From positions 558,001 to 622,000 of the forward strand of contig NZ_JAHCTA010000001.1 of the NCBI RefSeq assembly GCF_018474025.1: a DNA stretch of 64,000 nt, in the 5' to 3' direction. Source of the stretch: Alteromonas oceanisediminis. Its GTDB lineage: Bacteria > Pseudomonadota > Gammaproteobacteria > Enterobacterales > Alteromonadaceae. Shown one piece after another: positions 54,837-64,000 of the stretch. The notes beneath the pieces are model-generated. The model ran no database searches. It was not told the DNA's origin and saw only the letters and a program-made list of their open reading frames with translations. Made by a program: the position numbers and the translations under genes. Numbering within the stretch: the first letter of the stretch is position 1; each line of letters starts with the position of its first letter.

Positions 54837-55778
54837 ATGAACGCTGATTTTATCCAATTTAGTCTTGATGTCATCGGCCCTGTCATGCTGGTGTTAGTCG
54901 CGGGGAAAACCTTGTACGCCACAGGCCACTTAAGTGATGCCTTCGTCGCAGGAGGCTCTCGGCTAGTGTTCAATTTCGCCTTGCCCGCCTTGCTGTTTAT
55001 CTCGATAAGTCAGGCGGACTTTAGTCAAGCGGCCAACCCTGCATTGATCAGCGTTGGCGTGTTGTGCACTTTGATGTTCTTTGTCGCAGCGCTTCTGAGC
55101 GTGCATATGCTGTTTACCTGTAGAGCTGACAGAGGCGTGATTGTGCAGGGCAGCTTTCGCGCAAATTTAGGGGTTGTCGGTTTAGCTTATGCGGTTAATA
55201 CCTTTGCAGCCGATGAATTTGCTCAGGCATCCGTTTACATGGGCGCGCTCATTCTGGTGTATAACGTGCTGTCGGTGTGGGTTTTGAATCATTATCTGCC
55301 GAATCGATTAAACGCGTTGAATACAGTATTCGCTATCGCTCGTAACCCTATTATGCTGTCGATTATCGCGGCGTTGCTGTTTTCGTATTTTAACCTTTCA
55401 CTGCCGACCCTGCTGCAATCAAGTACCGAATACTTTGCTCAACTCACATTGCCGTTGGCACTGCTGTGTACCGGTGCGTCGATTCGCTTTAGAGGTATGG
55501 GGGGGCAACGCAACGCATTGCTCTTCGCGGTGATCAGCAAATGCTTTTTGTATCCGTTGTTTTTAGTCGCGGTAGGCTACTTGGTTAACTTCAATCAAAC
55601 CGAACAGTTAACACTGTTGTTCATGGCAGTCGCCCCCACGGCGGCAGTCAGTTTTATTATGGTCAAAAGTATGGGGGGCAACACGGATTTAGCGGCCAAT
55701 ATTGTTGCGGTGAGCACAATTGTGTCGATCCCCGCCACGTTAGTGGGCTATATTGGAGTGACAGGAATGACCAGCTAG
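54837..55778 (+). CDS. AEC-family (auxin efflux carrier-like) transporter
   Basis: 313 residues with about 10 membrane helices. Family features include LVFNFALPALLFISISQ, the GSFRANLGVVGLAY segment, ARNPIMLSIIAALLF, LPLALLCTGASIRFRG and PTAAVSFIMVKSMGGN. Bacterial AEC proteins move small organic acids such as malate or other metabolites. It is divergent from sulP. Substrate unknown. Confidence 0.88.
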   Translation: MNADFIQFSLDVIGPVMLVLVAGKTLYATGHLSDAFVAGGSRLVFNFALPALLFISISQADFSQAANPALISVGVLCTLMFFVAALLSVHMLFTCRADRGVIVQGSFRANLGVVGLAYAVNTFAADEFAQASVYMGALILVYNVLSVWVLNHYLPNRLNALNTVFAIARNPIMLSIIAALLFSYFNLSLPTLLQSSTEYFAQLTLPLALLCTGASIRFRGMGGQRNALLFAVISKCFLYPLFLVAVGYLVNFNQTEQLTLLFMAVAPTAAVSFIMVKSMGGNTDLAANIVAVSTIVSIPATLVGYIGVTGMTS

Positions 55779-55821
55779 AGCGTGCTGATCTTTGTGGTAC
55801 ACATTTTAGGGAGAACCGACA

Positions 55822-58800
55822 ATGACGAGTAAACGGACACCTTTTTTTCTCACAGCGTGCACGGCGCTTACGTTTTTAATCTCCGTTGGCTTCGCTTGGG
55901 GTGCCGCTGAGAAAGGCGGGGGCCAGACGATCTTCGGGGCGAGCAGCGCACAAACCTTCACGCTGAATTCACCTAAACCATCCCAACAGGGCTTGGTCAC
56001 TTTCACACAGCAAACACATACCAAGAATACCGCAGTAACGGCTATCCACCTGCCATTTTTGATTGAACACGGCATGGCAGATACAACTGAACTGGCGTTG
56101 CCCGCTGAGGCCATGCGCCAGCTATCATCAACTCACCGATTTATTAGCCATAAGTATTATGTGGCGCAGCAGCCTTTCACGCTGTATTACACCCAAGGTA
56201 TAGAAACGGGCATGGGTGAAATCATAGGCGCTGGTGAGCGGCTGTATTTTGAATGGCGTGGTGATGAAGTCAAAGTGGTTGACGTAGCGGCCACCCGAAC
56301 ATTGCCGTCATTGTATGAAAATGATGTTGCCAATCCGCATGAGGTTGGTGTGCTCAGTGCAGAAGACGCTGCGCATTTAGCTGATAGCGCACTGACTCAG
56401 CAAATGCCCATCATGGTAGATACCTTACTGTTGTTCACACCGAACATCGTAGAGCGTTATCCGGGTGCAATGACGCAAACTTTACTTAATCACCTCATCG
56501 CTAAAGCAAACCAAACCTTCGTCAATAGCGATATTAACATGCAGTTGCGTTTGGTCGGGGATGAGTTCGTGAATTATACCCGGCCCTCCAGTTTGGACGC
56601 GCTTACCGACCTATTTGCCGCACTAGACAATGACAACAGCACCCAACCAGACCCCTCGCTCAATGCCGTGCGCGCCAGACGCAACGCACTTGGCGCCGAT
56701 CTGGTGGCGATGATCCGAACACATGATTTAAACGAGCGTGAAGTGTGCGGTGTCGCGCGCTTTCCCAGCACGCAGAGCGATGTATTGGCCAATATAAGTA
56801 ACGTAGGTATCAGTGGCGGCTCAAACTGTGTGGATACTTTCACGCATGAAGTCGGCCACAATTTCGGTGCCGGCCATCAACAGCGTAACGGTGAAAGTGT
56901 CGGGTCCTTACCGTTTTCGGGGGCGCTGATTGTGTCAGGTCAATACAACACCATCATGTCATCCATTGGCACTGGCGATGAAAACCGTAATTTAGGCCTT
57001 GCGGTGTTTTCTAATACGAATAACAACTGCGGTGGTGATGTGTGTGGTAACGCCAGCACTGCTGATAATGCCCGCACCGTCAATGCCTTCGCAGCGCAAA
57101 ATGCAGCCTTGCGCGCACAAGTCGTGCCCGGCTCAGTGCAGCCCCCGCCCAAACAAAGCAACGACACCGATGGTGACGGCACAATTGATGAGAATGATCA
57201 TTTCCCATTTCTCGCCAGCGAGCGAGATGACGATGACAATGACGGCGTTGGCAACAATACCGATGCATTTCCCAATGATGCCAGCGAAACGCTGGATACA
57301 GACGGCGATGGAGTGGGCAACAACAGCGACACCGACGATGATAACGACGATGTACCCGATAGTCAGGACGACCTGCCGCTAGATAACCGCGACAGCGTCG
57401 ATGCCGACGCAGACGGTTTTGGCGTGAGTCGCGATGCGCTGGACAATAATTTCCAAGAACAGTTTGATGCTGACAATGACGGCGTGGGTGATCTGGCAGA
57501 CAACGATGACGATAACGACGGCGTACCCGACTATTTCCCTGCCCCCACTATCGCGCAAAGCCAAATGATTGTTGCCAGCGCTGATACACACCAGTTGTTA
57601 GCATACCGCGCAGACAGCGGTGACTTTGTGGAGGTGATGGCCGAAGTGGCGCCAGGTGGTATTACCTTCCGCTCAGCCGTGATTGAAGCGCCAAACAACC
57701 TGATCTACTTCATTGCCTTTAGCGATGTTCTGCAACATGACAGGTTACGTAACACGACCAGCATGGCAATCCCCCGTACGCGGTTAGCCACGAATTTTCC
57801 AGTCCATTTGGCGGCGCCGCAGTCAAATCGGTTATTGGTCAACAATGGATTAGGCAATTCTTTTGTCGAGAGCTTTGGTTTGACCGCCATCGGTAATACG
57901 CTGACCGCCAGCACATCGTCAAGTGAGATATGGCGGGGCTTAGCAGTAGTACGCAATAATCTGGCTTATGTGGTGTCTCGCAGCACCCAGCAGGTGCTCA
58001 GCTTCAATCCACAGCAATCTGACAACGCATTCAATGTATTGGTCAACAACGGCTTGGAAAAGCCAGAACATCTCGTGGTCGATTCGCAGGGTAACTTGTA
58101 CATATCTGACGTCAGTGACAACACCGTGCGTCGATTTAATGCCCAAGGTCAATCACTCGGAACCTTCGTTAGCGCAGGCAGTGGTGGTTTAGCCACGCCA
58201 GGCTGCTTGGCATTCGGTCCTGAAGGTCAGCTTTATGTATGCAGCCTAGAAACCCATCAAGTGTTACGCTTTGATGGCGCGAGCGGTGCATTTATTGATG
58301 TAGCTGTAGAAAGCGGTGAAGGAGGCCTGGCAAGGCCGGTGAGCGTGGCATTTGTGAGTGACTTGGCGGATGAGTTCCCGTATGACCCCAATCATGATAG
58401 TGACAATGACGGCGTGTTGAATCCTGATGATGACCTACCGCTAGATCCCAACGAAACAACCGATACCGACGGTGACGGTATTGGTAACAATGCTGATGAA
58501 GATGATGACGGCGATGGCATGCCTGATAGCTTCGAAAACGACAACGGCTTTGATCCGCTAGATCCCAGTGATGCCACTGAAGATGCTGACGGTGATGGCG
58601 TGTCGAATGTCGATGAATTCGTCAACGGCACTGACCCCAACGTGGCCGACGCGCCTGCCCCCTCACCCGAACCCCCAACTCCCCCGCCCGGCAACAACGG
58701 CGGCGGTGGTTCATCAGGACTTTGGGTATTATTGGGATTGAGCGCGGCGCTATGGCAACGACGCCGCGCTAAGGCAAACAGATCTTACCCAGGCTCAACG

Positions 58801-58833
58801 CCAGTGGTGCTTGATCCTGCGCCACCTGGCTAG
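55822..58833 (+). CDS. secreted zinc metalloprotease with calcium repeats and GlyGly-CTERM
   Basis: 1003 residues. Signal peptide (to about 28), a propeptide-like region, then a reprolysin-type catalytic site THEVGHNFGAGH near residue 340 (HExxHxxGxxH). A block of thrombospondin-type-3 calcium repeats (DTDGDGTIDENDHFPF onward, about 445-570), an NHL-type propeller (about 580-850), another calcium block (about 855-945), a Pro/Gly spacer, and a GlyGly-CTERM signal NGGGGSSGLWVLLGLSAALW + RRRAK. The frame continues 18 codons past this into anmK. Likely rhombosortase-processed and type II secreted. Confidence 0.9.
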   Translation: MTSKRTPFFLTACTALTFLISVGFAWGAAEKGGGQTIFGASSAQTFTLNSPKPSQQGLVTFTQQTHTKNTAVTAIHLPFLIEHGMADTTELALPAEAMRQLSSTHRFISHKYYVAQQPFTLYYTQGIETGMGEIIGAGERLYFEWRGDEVKVVDVAATRTLPSLYENDVANPHEVGVLSAEDAAHLADSALTQQMPIMVDTLLLFTPNIVERYPGAMTQTLLNHLIAKANQTFVNSDINMQLRLVGDEFVNYTRPSSLDALTDLFAALDNDNSTQPDPSLNAVRARRNALGADLVAMIRTHDLNEREVCGVARFPSTQSDVLANISNVGISGGSNCVDTFTHEVGHNFGAGHQQRNGESVGSLPFSGALIVSGQYNTIMSSIGTGDENRNLGLAVFSNTNNNCGGDVCGNASTADNARTVNAFAAQNAALRAQVVPGSVQPPPKQSNDTDGDGTIDENDHFPFLASERDDDDNDGVGNNTDAFPNDASETLDTDGDGVGNNSDTDDDNDDVPDSQDDLPLDNRDSVDADADGFGVSRDALDNNFQEQFDADNDGVGDLADNDDDNDGVPDYFPAPTIAQSQMIVASADTHQLLAYRADSGDFVEVMAEVAPGGITFRSAVIEAPNNLIYFIAFSDVLQHDRLRNTTSMAIPRTRLATNFPVHLAAPQSNRLLVNNGLGNSFVESFGLTAIGNTLTASTSSSEIWRGLAVVRNNLAYVVSRSTQQVLSFNPQQSDNAFNVLVNNGLEKPEHLVVDSQGNLYISDVSDNTVRRFNAQGQSLGTFVSAGSGGLATPGCLAFGPEGQLYVCSLETHQVLRFDGASGAFIDVAVESGEGGLARPVSVAFVSDLADEFPYDPNHDSDNDGVLNPDDDLPLDPNETTDTDGDGIGNNADEDDDGDGMPDSFENDNGFDPLDPSDATEDADGDGVSNVDEFVNGTDPNVADAPAPSPEPPTPPPGNNGGGGSSGLWVLLGLSAALWQRRRAKANRSYPGSTPVVLDPAPPG

Positions 58834-59974
58834 AGCCAAAGGTGTGTTTCGTGCCAGCGATACATTCATTTGCCAACAAAGCAAATAACGCAGCTTCTTT
58901 AGCATCCGCTGGCATACCGATAGCCTGAGTTGAATCCAGTGTCAGTTGAGGCAGTGCATCACGAATAGTTTGCATCAGCAGGGGGTTGTGTAATCCGCCG
59001 CCGCTGATGTAAAGCTCGGCATCCTGCACCGCCAAAGGCTCGATTGCATTCACAATCGCTCGCGCGGTGAGCTGATTCAGCGTAGCGATAACATCATCCG
59101 CCGACACCGACTCAGTCTGGCTTCGGCGCTGCGCATCTAACACGAAATCGAGATTAAACAGCTCCGGGCCTGTCGTCTTAGGCAAAGACTTAGCAAAATA
59201 CGGATGTTGATACAGCGCGGCCAGCAAACGGTCGTTGACTTGACCTCGGCGTGCAAAGCCGGCATCGCGATCAAATTGATTGCCCGGGTAGCAGCGCTGC
59301 ACGTACTGATCCATCAAGGTATTTCCGGGTCCCACATCACCACAAACTACATCGCCAAACCCGCCTTTTGCGGGCAAGTACGTGAGATTGGCGATGCCAC
59401 CGATATTAAGAAGGATCCGCGTTTTCTGTGCATTCGAGAACAGCAGAAAATCACCGTACTTCACCAATGGCGCGCCTTCTCCCCCTGCGGCAAGGTGTTT
59501 CTGGCGAAAATCACTGAGCGTGAGGATACCGGTTAAATGCGCGATATGGTCGCCGTCACCAATTTGCAAAGTGGCATGGGGTAAATCCTCCAGCCCGTGT
59601 TGATGCTGCGGCGCATGAAAAATCGTTTGCCCATGACTGGCGATGCAATCAATGTCGCTCGCATCGATACCCCAGTCTTTCAGCGTTTGATTGACCATGT
59701 GTGCGTGCTCACGACCTATCCACGCATTTAGCACGGTGACTTGCTGCAAATCGACCTGCCGCTTTGAAAACACACTGCGAACGCGATCACGATATAGTTC
59801 ACTGAATTCAACCGTGATAAACTCTGCAACACGCAAACGGGTATCCGTTCCGTGACCTTCGATATCACACAGCGCAATATCGAGCCCGTCTAACGACGTG
59901 CCACTCATCAAACCGACAATGCGCCGTTGCGGTTGCCGTGCTTTTTCAGCCAGCGCAAGAATGTCATCTAACAT
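58769..59974 (-). CDS. anmK: anhydro-N-acetylmuramic acid kinase
   Basis: 401 residues with the ASKHA signatures RRIVGLMSGTSLDGLDIAL near the N-terminus, ASHGQTIFHAPQH, ILLNIGGIANLTYLP, CGDVGPGNTLMDQ and YISGGGLHNPLLM. It phosphorylates anhMurNAc in cell-wall recycling. Good AAGGAG before the ATG. The 3' end overlaps the protease gene on the other strand by 65 bp. Confidence 0.97.
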   Translation of the reverse strand: MLDDILALAEKARQPQRRIVGLMSGTSLDGLDIALCDIEGHGTDTRLRVAEFITVEFSELYRDRVRSVFSKRQVDLQQVTVLNAWIGREHAHMVNQTLKDWGIDASDIDCIASHGQTIFHAPQHQHGLEDLPHATLQIGDGDHIAHLTGILTLSDFRQKHLAAGGEGAPLVKYGDFLLFSNAQKTRILLNIGGIANLTYLPAKGGFGDVVCGDVGPGNTLMDQYVQRCYPGNQFDRDAGFARRGQVNDRLLAALYQHPYFAKSLPKTTGPELFNLDFVLDAQRRSQTESVSADDVIATLNQLTARAIVNAIEPLAVQDAELYISGGGLHNPLLMQTIRDALPQLTLDSTQAIGMPADAKEAALFALLANECIAGTKHTFGSSQVAQDQAPLALSLGKICLP

Positions 59975-60084
59975 AATCGCTCCTTGTACCCTGATTAGGC
60001 TAGGCCCTAGTATTGCCCGATTAAGTTTCGCTGCTTAGCCACATTTTCACAAGTTTGTTGCTGCAAAACCACACGAAAAAAACG

Positions 60085-60399
60085 CTAGCGCTTCTCTCCC
60101 CCCATGCATTTTGGTGATTCAGGGACTTGCCCGAATTTGCTTTGCCATTCGGCTGCAGTGTACGTGTGTAACGCCAAGGCATGAATGTCATTTGCCAGTT
60201 CGTCGGCAAGTGTTTGGTTGACCAACCGATGACGCTGAATAAGGCGTTTGCCTTCGAAGGCTGGCGCAACGAGGGTCACTTTGAAGTGGCTTTCACTGCC
60301 TGCCGGTACGTTGTGATTATGACTTTCATTTTCAACCTGTAAATATTCGGGGGAAAGCGCCGTATTCAGTTTATCGATAATACGCTGTTGAACAATCAC
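60085..60399 (-). CDS. BolA-family protein
   Basis: 104 residues from a GTG at 60399 with a strong AGGAGG 5 nt upstream. BolA motifs: IIDKLNTALSPEYLQVENESH, GSESHFKVTLVAPAFEGKRL with the helix-turn RHRLVNQTLADEL, and HALALHTYTAAEW. BolA proteins work with monothiol glutaredoxins in iron-sulfur handling and affect morphology. It lies 9 bp downstream of the alkB-like gene. Confidence 0.93.
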   Translation of the reverse strand: MIVQQRIIDKLNTALSPEYLQVENESHNHNVPAGSESHFKVTLVAPAFEGKRLIQRHRLVNQTLADELANDIHALALHTYTAAEWQSKFGQVPESPKCMGGEKR

Positions 60400-60408
60400 A
60401 TTAGCCTC

Positions 60409-61038
60409 CTAGAGCGGTGATTCAAGTGCTGACTGGATATGACGAAAAGTAAGATTAATCCGTCCTGTGTCGATGCGTTTTGATTTGTTGATGCCGTGTT
60501 TCCAACACTGTTGGGTTTTACCTGCCATGATCAGCAAGCTACCATGGGTTAGTACAATACTGCATTTTACGTTGGTCTGTTTGTGTTTAAACAACAGTTT
60601 ACGTTCAGCACCTAAGCTGACAGACGCGATAACCGGCTGCTTGCCTAACTGCGGCTCATCATCGCTGTGCATCCCCATGCTGTCACGACCATCCCGATAC
60701 CAGTTCGCCAGTACCGAGTTAAACCTGTGCTGAGCCGCTGCTTCACACTGAGCCTTAAGTTCGCTCACGCACGATGTCCACGGCAAAGGCGCTAGAGCCA
60801 CACCCGAATAGGCATATTGTGCATGGCTATCGCCATACCATGCTTGCAAGCGTGGGATTAAATGTTCTTTGCCGTATAGCTTAATGGTATCCTGACGCCA
60901 TTGAAGCGTATCTTGCAGCTCAGTAAAGGCATTATCCGCCGCCGCTTTGGTGAGCCAGTTAGGCAAAAAGATGACATCTGCATCAGCCATATTGAGCGTA
61001 TGGCAGCCCTGATTGTCAAAAAATACGGATTGCTGCAT
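60409..61038 (-). CDS. AlkB-family 2-oxoglutarate/iron dioxygenase
   Basis: I take the ATG at 61038 (MQQSVFFDNQGCHT); the open frame to 61233 would overlap the divergent rlmG. The 209-residue protein has the iron ligands in GMHSDDEPQLG (HxD) and HGSLLIMAGKTQQCWKH (distal His), and the 2-oxoglutarate-binding RINLTFRH, as in AlkB/ALKBH2. It repairs alkylated bases. Shares a transcript with the bolA-like gene, 9 bp apart. Confidence 0.92.
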   Translation of the reverse strand: MQQSVFFDNQGCHTLNMADADVIFLPNWLTKAAADNAFTELQDTLQWRQDTIKLYGKEHLIPRLQAWYGDSHAQYAYSGVALAPLPWTSCVSELKAQCEAAAQHRFNSVLANWYRDGRDSMGMHSDDEPQLGKQPVIASVSLGAERKLLFKHKQTNVKCSIVLTHGSLLIMAGKTQQCWKHGINKSKRIDTGRINLTFRHIQSALESPL

Positions 61039-61068
61039 AACGACCACAGATAAAAAGTTAACCACATC

Positions 61069-62292
61069 ATGATAATGACTGAATTTCAGGTTGGCGAGAT
61101 AGCCCTTAGGCTGCGACGCTTTCCGGCCAAACAGCAGCACAAAAGTCTGCAGGCATGGGACAGTGCCGATGAACTGATCGCCAATCATTTGCTGACTGTG
61201 CGTGACTCTACCCAAGTTAGCCCAGAGGTTCAACGCATTGCATTATTTAATGACGAGTTTGGCGCGCTGTGCTGCGTGTGCCGCACGCTGTTTCCTGACG
61301 CGCAGGTGCATGTCATCACCGACTCTATCGTCAGCCAACTTGGCTGCGCGCAGAACCTCAATACCAATCGGTTGACGGATCACGTTACCTATCACAGTAG
61401 TTTGGATACGCTACCCGACAAGCTCACTTTGAACATTATTAAAATCCCGCGCACATTAGCGCTGCTAGAGTATCAGCTGGGTTTATTGAGCAGCCAATGT
61501 GCACCGGCGACTCCCATTATCGCTGGTGCCAAACTGACCGCCCTACCTGCCGGGGTGTTTAAGCTGTTTGAACGATATTGCGGCAACGTGACAACATCAC
61601 TCGCAAAAAAGAAATCGCGACTGCTGTTTTCACAATGCCCTGATGCGCAGAGCAGAGCAGCAAGCCTTGCATCACAGGCGCCGTATCCTACTGTCTTCAC
61701 CACCAGCACAACGGAAACCGGTACAGCGCTAACACTCGTCAATCACGCTAACGTGTTTTCCCGGCAAAGCCTGGATATTGGCGCTCGAATCATGCTTAAG
61801 CATCTCCCCGCGCAACATTCATTGCCGCAAACCGCGAATGTAATTGACTTGGGCTGCGGCAACGGCGTGCTGGGTATCGCATTATTAGCACGCGAGCGTC
61901 ACAGCAACACGGCTTTGCGACTGCACTTTGTGGACGAGTCTTACATGGCAATTGCCTCCGCTAAAGCCAGTGTTGAGAAGAATGTCGCCGAAATGGTGGG
62001 TAATTGCAGTTTTCTTGCAAGTAACTGCCTTGATGAATATGACGTCCATCATAATGGGCAAGCCGATCTGGTTTTGTGCAACCCTCCTTTTCATCAGCAA
62101 AATACGTTAACAGAACACATTGCCCGACAAATGTTTGTTGACGCACACCGCGTGCTAACGTCTGGTGGTGAACTGCGCGTGGTGGCTAATCGCCATTTAC
62201 CCTATGGCGAGGTGTTAAAGAAGATATTTGGTGGGTTTAGTGTGGTGGCAAGTGAAAAGAAATTTGTTATTTTGAGTGCGATAAAACGCTAA
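61069..62292 (+). CDS. rlmG: 23S rRNA (guanine-1835 N2)-methyltransferase RlmG
   Basis: 407 residues. The N-terminal half is a degenerate methyltransferase domain (LQAWDSADELIANHLL, IALFNDEFGALCCVCR). The C-terminal half binds SAM (VIDLGCGNGVLGIALL) and carries the catalytic NPPFHQ, with ELRVVANRHLPYGEVL near the end. It methylates G1835 of 23S rRNA. Two ATGs (61069, 61075) are in frame. Confidence 0.95.
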   Translation: MIMTEFQVGEIALRLRRFPAKQQHKSLQAWDSADELIANHLLTVRDSTQVSPEVQRIALFNDEFGALCCVCRTLFPDAQVHVITDSIVSQLGCAQNLNTNRLTDHVTYHSSLDTLPDKLTLNIIKIPRTLALLEYQLGLLSSQCAPATPIIAGAKLTALPAGVFKLFERYCGNVTTSLAKKKSRLLFSQCPDAQSRAASLASQAPYPTVFTTSTTETGTALTLVNHANVFSRQSLDIGARIMLKHLPAQHSLPQTANVIDLGCGNGVLGIALLARERHSNTALRLHFVDESYMAIASAKASVEKNVAEMVGNCSFLASNCLDEYDVHHNGQADLVLCNPPFHQQNTLTEHIARQMFVDAHRVLTSGGELRVVANRHLPYGEVLKKIFGGFSVVASEKKFVILSAIKR

Positions 62293-62309
62293 CTGAAAAA
62301 GGATACGCT

Positions 62310-62942
62310 ATGAACCTAACCCGATTGTTACCGTTGCGCTGGCACTTTGCAGCGCTGCTCATCATGTTGCTCAGCTGCATGAGCACCAATGCACAGGCCG
62401 AGAAAGTCGATGATGGTTCGCAAATCCAAATGCGTAACTCTTACCCCAAGGTTCAGTTAGATACCACCATGGGCAGTATTGTGGTTGAACTGGACCGGCG
62501 CAAAGCCCCGATTACCGTTAACAATTTTCTTCGCTACGTGGACAAAGGTCTTTACAACAATACGATTTTTCACCGCGTAATCCCCGAGTTTGTCGTTCAG
62601 GGCGGAGGCTACAACCCAGACTTTGAAGAGAAAGTAGCCTTTGACCCTATTTTCAACGAATCTGGCAATGGCTTAACCAATGATAAATACACCATCGCCA
62701 TGGCGAGACAAAATGATCCGCATAGCGCAACCCGTCAGTTTTATTTCAACATGGGCGAAAACAAGAGTCTCGATCCGGGCCGACGTTGGGGCTATGCCGT
62801 GTTTGGTATGGTGATTAAAGGCAGTGAAGTACTCGACGCCCTTTCTTTGGTCGAAACCGGCGTATCTGAGGTTTCAGGTATGCGAGACGTACCCGTTGAA
62901 CCCGTGATCCTTGAAAAAGCCACCATACTGGCGGAAGAATAA
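62310..62942 (+). CDS. periplasmic cyclophilin-type peptidyl-prolyl isomerase
   Basis: 210 residues with a signal peptide (ending NAQAEK, about 30). Cyclophilin motifs: TTMGSIVVELDRRKAP, FHRVIPEFVVQGGGY, IAMARQNDPHSATRQFYFN and YAVFGMVIKG. It speeds proline isomerisation in exported proteins, like PpiA. The stop codon abuts the next ATG, so the downstream gene is coupled. Confidence 0.93.
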   Translation: MNLTRLLPLRWHFAALLIMLLSCMSTNAQAEKVDDGSQIQMRNSYPKVQLDTTMGSIVVELDRRKAPITVNNFLRYVDKGLYNNTIFHRVIPEFVVQGGGYNPDFEEKVAFDPIFNESGNGLTNDKYTIAMARQNDPHSATRQFYFNMGENKSLDPGRRWGYAVFGMVIKGSEVLDALSLVETGVSEVSGMRDVPVEPVILEKATILAEE

Positions 62943-63491
62943 ATGAAAATACTCTCGATGGTAGTTGGCGGTGTGTCCTTGGCATGCTTAACGTCAATGG
63001 TTAATGCGGAGGTCACGCACGTGACTGAACACGGCTTTGTGGTAAATCACTCAGTGATCACCACTGCCCCACCACCGCAAGCGTGGCAGGCATTGGTCGA
63101 CGACATAGACGCATGGTGGCCAAAAGATCATACCTGGTGGCGCGGCACCCTCTCAATCGATGCGAAGGCCGGTGGGTGTTTTTGTGAAACCACCGAACAC
63201 AATAGCGCGGAGCACATGCGCATTAGTTATGTTGATCAATTCTCAGTGCTGCGAATGAGTGGTGGCCTTGGGCCACTGCAAGGCATGGGCATGTTTGGCG
63301 CATTGGATTGGACCTTTGTTGAGGCTGATGCCGGCACGCAGATCACCCTAACCTATAAGGTGCATGGTCTGGATAATACTGATTTTGCCGAACTTGCCCC
63401 GATTGTTGATAGTGTGCAGGCCATGCAGTTGCAAGCATTAGCCGACTTTGCGTCGAACGTATCCGCTGACAAGCCCGCTACTGACCAGTGA
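62943..63491 (+). CDS. exported SRPBCC (START-like) domain protein
   Basis: 182 residues with a signal peptide (to about 22). The body is an AHSA1/SRPBCC fold: VITTAPPPQAWQALVDDIDAWWP, a GGCFCETTE strand, MRISYVDQFSVLRM, ITLTYKVHG. These domains bind hydrophobic ligands. Starts one base after the cyclophilin stop; overlaps the convergent edge gene by 14 bp. Ligand unknown. Confidence 0.8.
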   Translation: MKILSMVVGGVSLACLTSMVNAEVTHVTEHGFVVNHSVITTAPPPQAWQALVDDIDAWWPKDHTWWRGTLSIDAKAGGCFCETTEHNSAEHMRISYVDQFSVLRMSGGLGPLQGMGMFGALDWTFVEADAGTQITLTYKVHGLDNTDFAELAPIVDSVQAMQLQALADFASNVSADKPATDQ

Positions 63492-64000
63492 TATGCGGCA
63501 TTAAACGCTGGTCGATAATATTAATAACGGCTGGGCTGACCCTAGCGGCTCGCGGGTAGCGAGGCTCATCTCGGTCATTGACGATGTGATCCCAGCCAGC
63601 AGTAGAGGTCATAAAGCGCCATGCTTCGTCGATTCCCCCGTGCTGTAAACTGCCTGATAAACAGGTATCAATGTAGGTCTGATGAATGGGAAACTCGGCT
63701 GTGGGGCGTTGGCACAACAACGACTCACACAACCAGAGAGTAACATCAGCTGGCTCAATGGCAGCCAGCAAATGCGCATTTTGACATCCTAATCCGCTCA
63801 CCTGAGATTTGCTGACCTGAACGAACCGGTAATCCTGCTCGCGCTGTTGCAGCGAGGGGTTTATGACCACGGGAATACAATGTGCGTTAAGTTGAGATGT
63901 GGCGTCGGCTATCGCGCCAACGTAAGTTTGCTGTTCTGGCTCTGAGCGCGTTATCCACTCTCGCCGAAAACCATCGACGAGCACGCTCGCGGCAGGATGA
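63478..64000 (-). CDS. partial gene at right edge, gamma-glutamylcyclotransferase-like
   Basis: The frame is open to the window edge (a GTG at 63984 is in frame but not necessarily the start). The visible 174 residues have GFRREW, INPSLQQREQDYRFVQV and a C-terminal AGWDHIVNDRDEPRYPRA segment, which recall gamma-glutamylcyclotransferase-fold proteins. The identification is by memory of motifs only; otherwise it is an unknown cytoplasmic protein lacking its N-terminus here. Confidence 0.4.
   Translation of the reverse strand, partial: HPAASVLVDGFRREWITRSEPEQQTYVGAIADATSQLNAHCIPVVINPSLQQREQDYRFVQVSKSQVSGLGCQNAHLLAAIEPADVTLWLCESLLCQRPTAEFPIHQTYIDTCLSGSLQHGGIDEAWRFMTSTAGWDHIVNDRDEPRYPRAARVSPAVINIIDQRLMPHITGQ

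Overview
The window looks like a chromosome segment of a free-living marine gammaproteobacterium, probably near Alteromonadales or Cellvibrionales. The evidence is the rpsU-yqeY-dnaG-rpoD cluster, RdgC, a DUF3329-type PhoR, a B12-riboswitch-controlled BtuB, large TonB receptors, and both PEP-CTERM and GlyGly-CTERM surface-sorting signals. The taxonomic guess rests on gene content and similarity from memory, not on a database search.

Layout. 1-8.7 kb (minus strand): phoB-phoR-pstS-like, then a duplicated beta-helix lipoprotein and a TonB-dependent receptor that runs off the left edge, with PhoB-box-like repeats upstream of the lipoprotein. 8.8-14.3 kb: an orphan membrane histidine kinase, rdgC, an HDOD protein and a zinc peptidase lipoprotein. 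14.4-23.2 kb: housekeeping genes, namely folB-folK-uppP-HIT (minus), plsY, tsaD, and rpsU-yqeY-dnaG-rpoD. 23.3-32.4 kb: a PEP-CTERM protein, an MscS channel, an RND efflux pair with a HAD phosphatase, a lipoprotein NUDIX hydrolase, and an acyl-CoA dehydrogenase behind a 24-bp perfect palindrome. 32.4-36.8 kb: a two-gene operon of a very large secreted nuclease ending in a dockerin and a small cohesin-like PEP-CTERM protein, headed by three PhoB-box-like half-sites at exact 11-bp spacing.

37.9-41.6 kb is an accessory island. It is AT-richer and holds two copies of a ~133-bp direct repeat flanking three unrecognised genes, then a broken tyrosine recombinase fragment and a PrlF-YhaV toxin-antitoxin pair. 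42.3-48.3 kb: ccoG-srkA, a B12 riboswitch with btuB, and dsbA (active site CPAC instead of CPHC). 48.5-58.8 kb: tricorn-like protease, secreted endonuclease/exonuclease/phosphatase-family protein, SulP and AEC transporters, and a GlyGly-CTERM metalloprotease whose reading frame runs into anmK. 58.8-64 kb: anmK, bolA-like, alkB-like, rlmG, a periplasmic cyclophilin, an SRPBCC protein, and a partial gene at the right edge.

The theme that links separate loci is phosphate scavenging. PhoBR and a PstS-like protein are encoded here. PhoB-box-like sites precede both the beta-helix lipoprotein/TonB receptor unit and the dockerin-nuclease/cohesin operon. I infer a phosphate-starvation programme in which extracellular DNA is cut by a nuclease tethered to the surface by a cohesin-dockerin pair. 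The direct-repeat cassette at 37.9-40.2 kb is the other candidate for an undescribed module.
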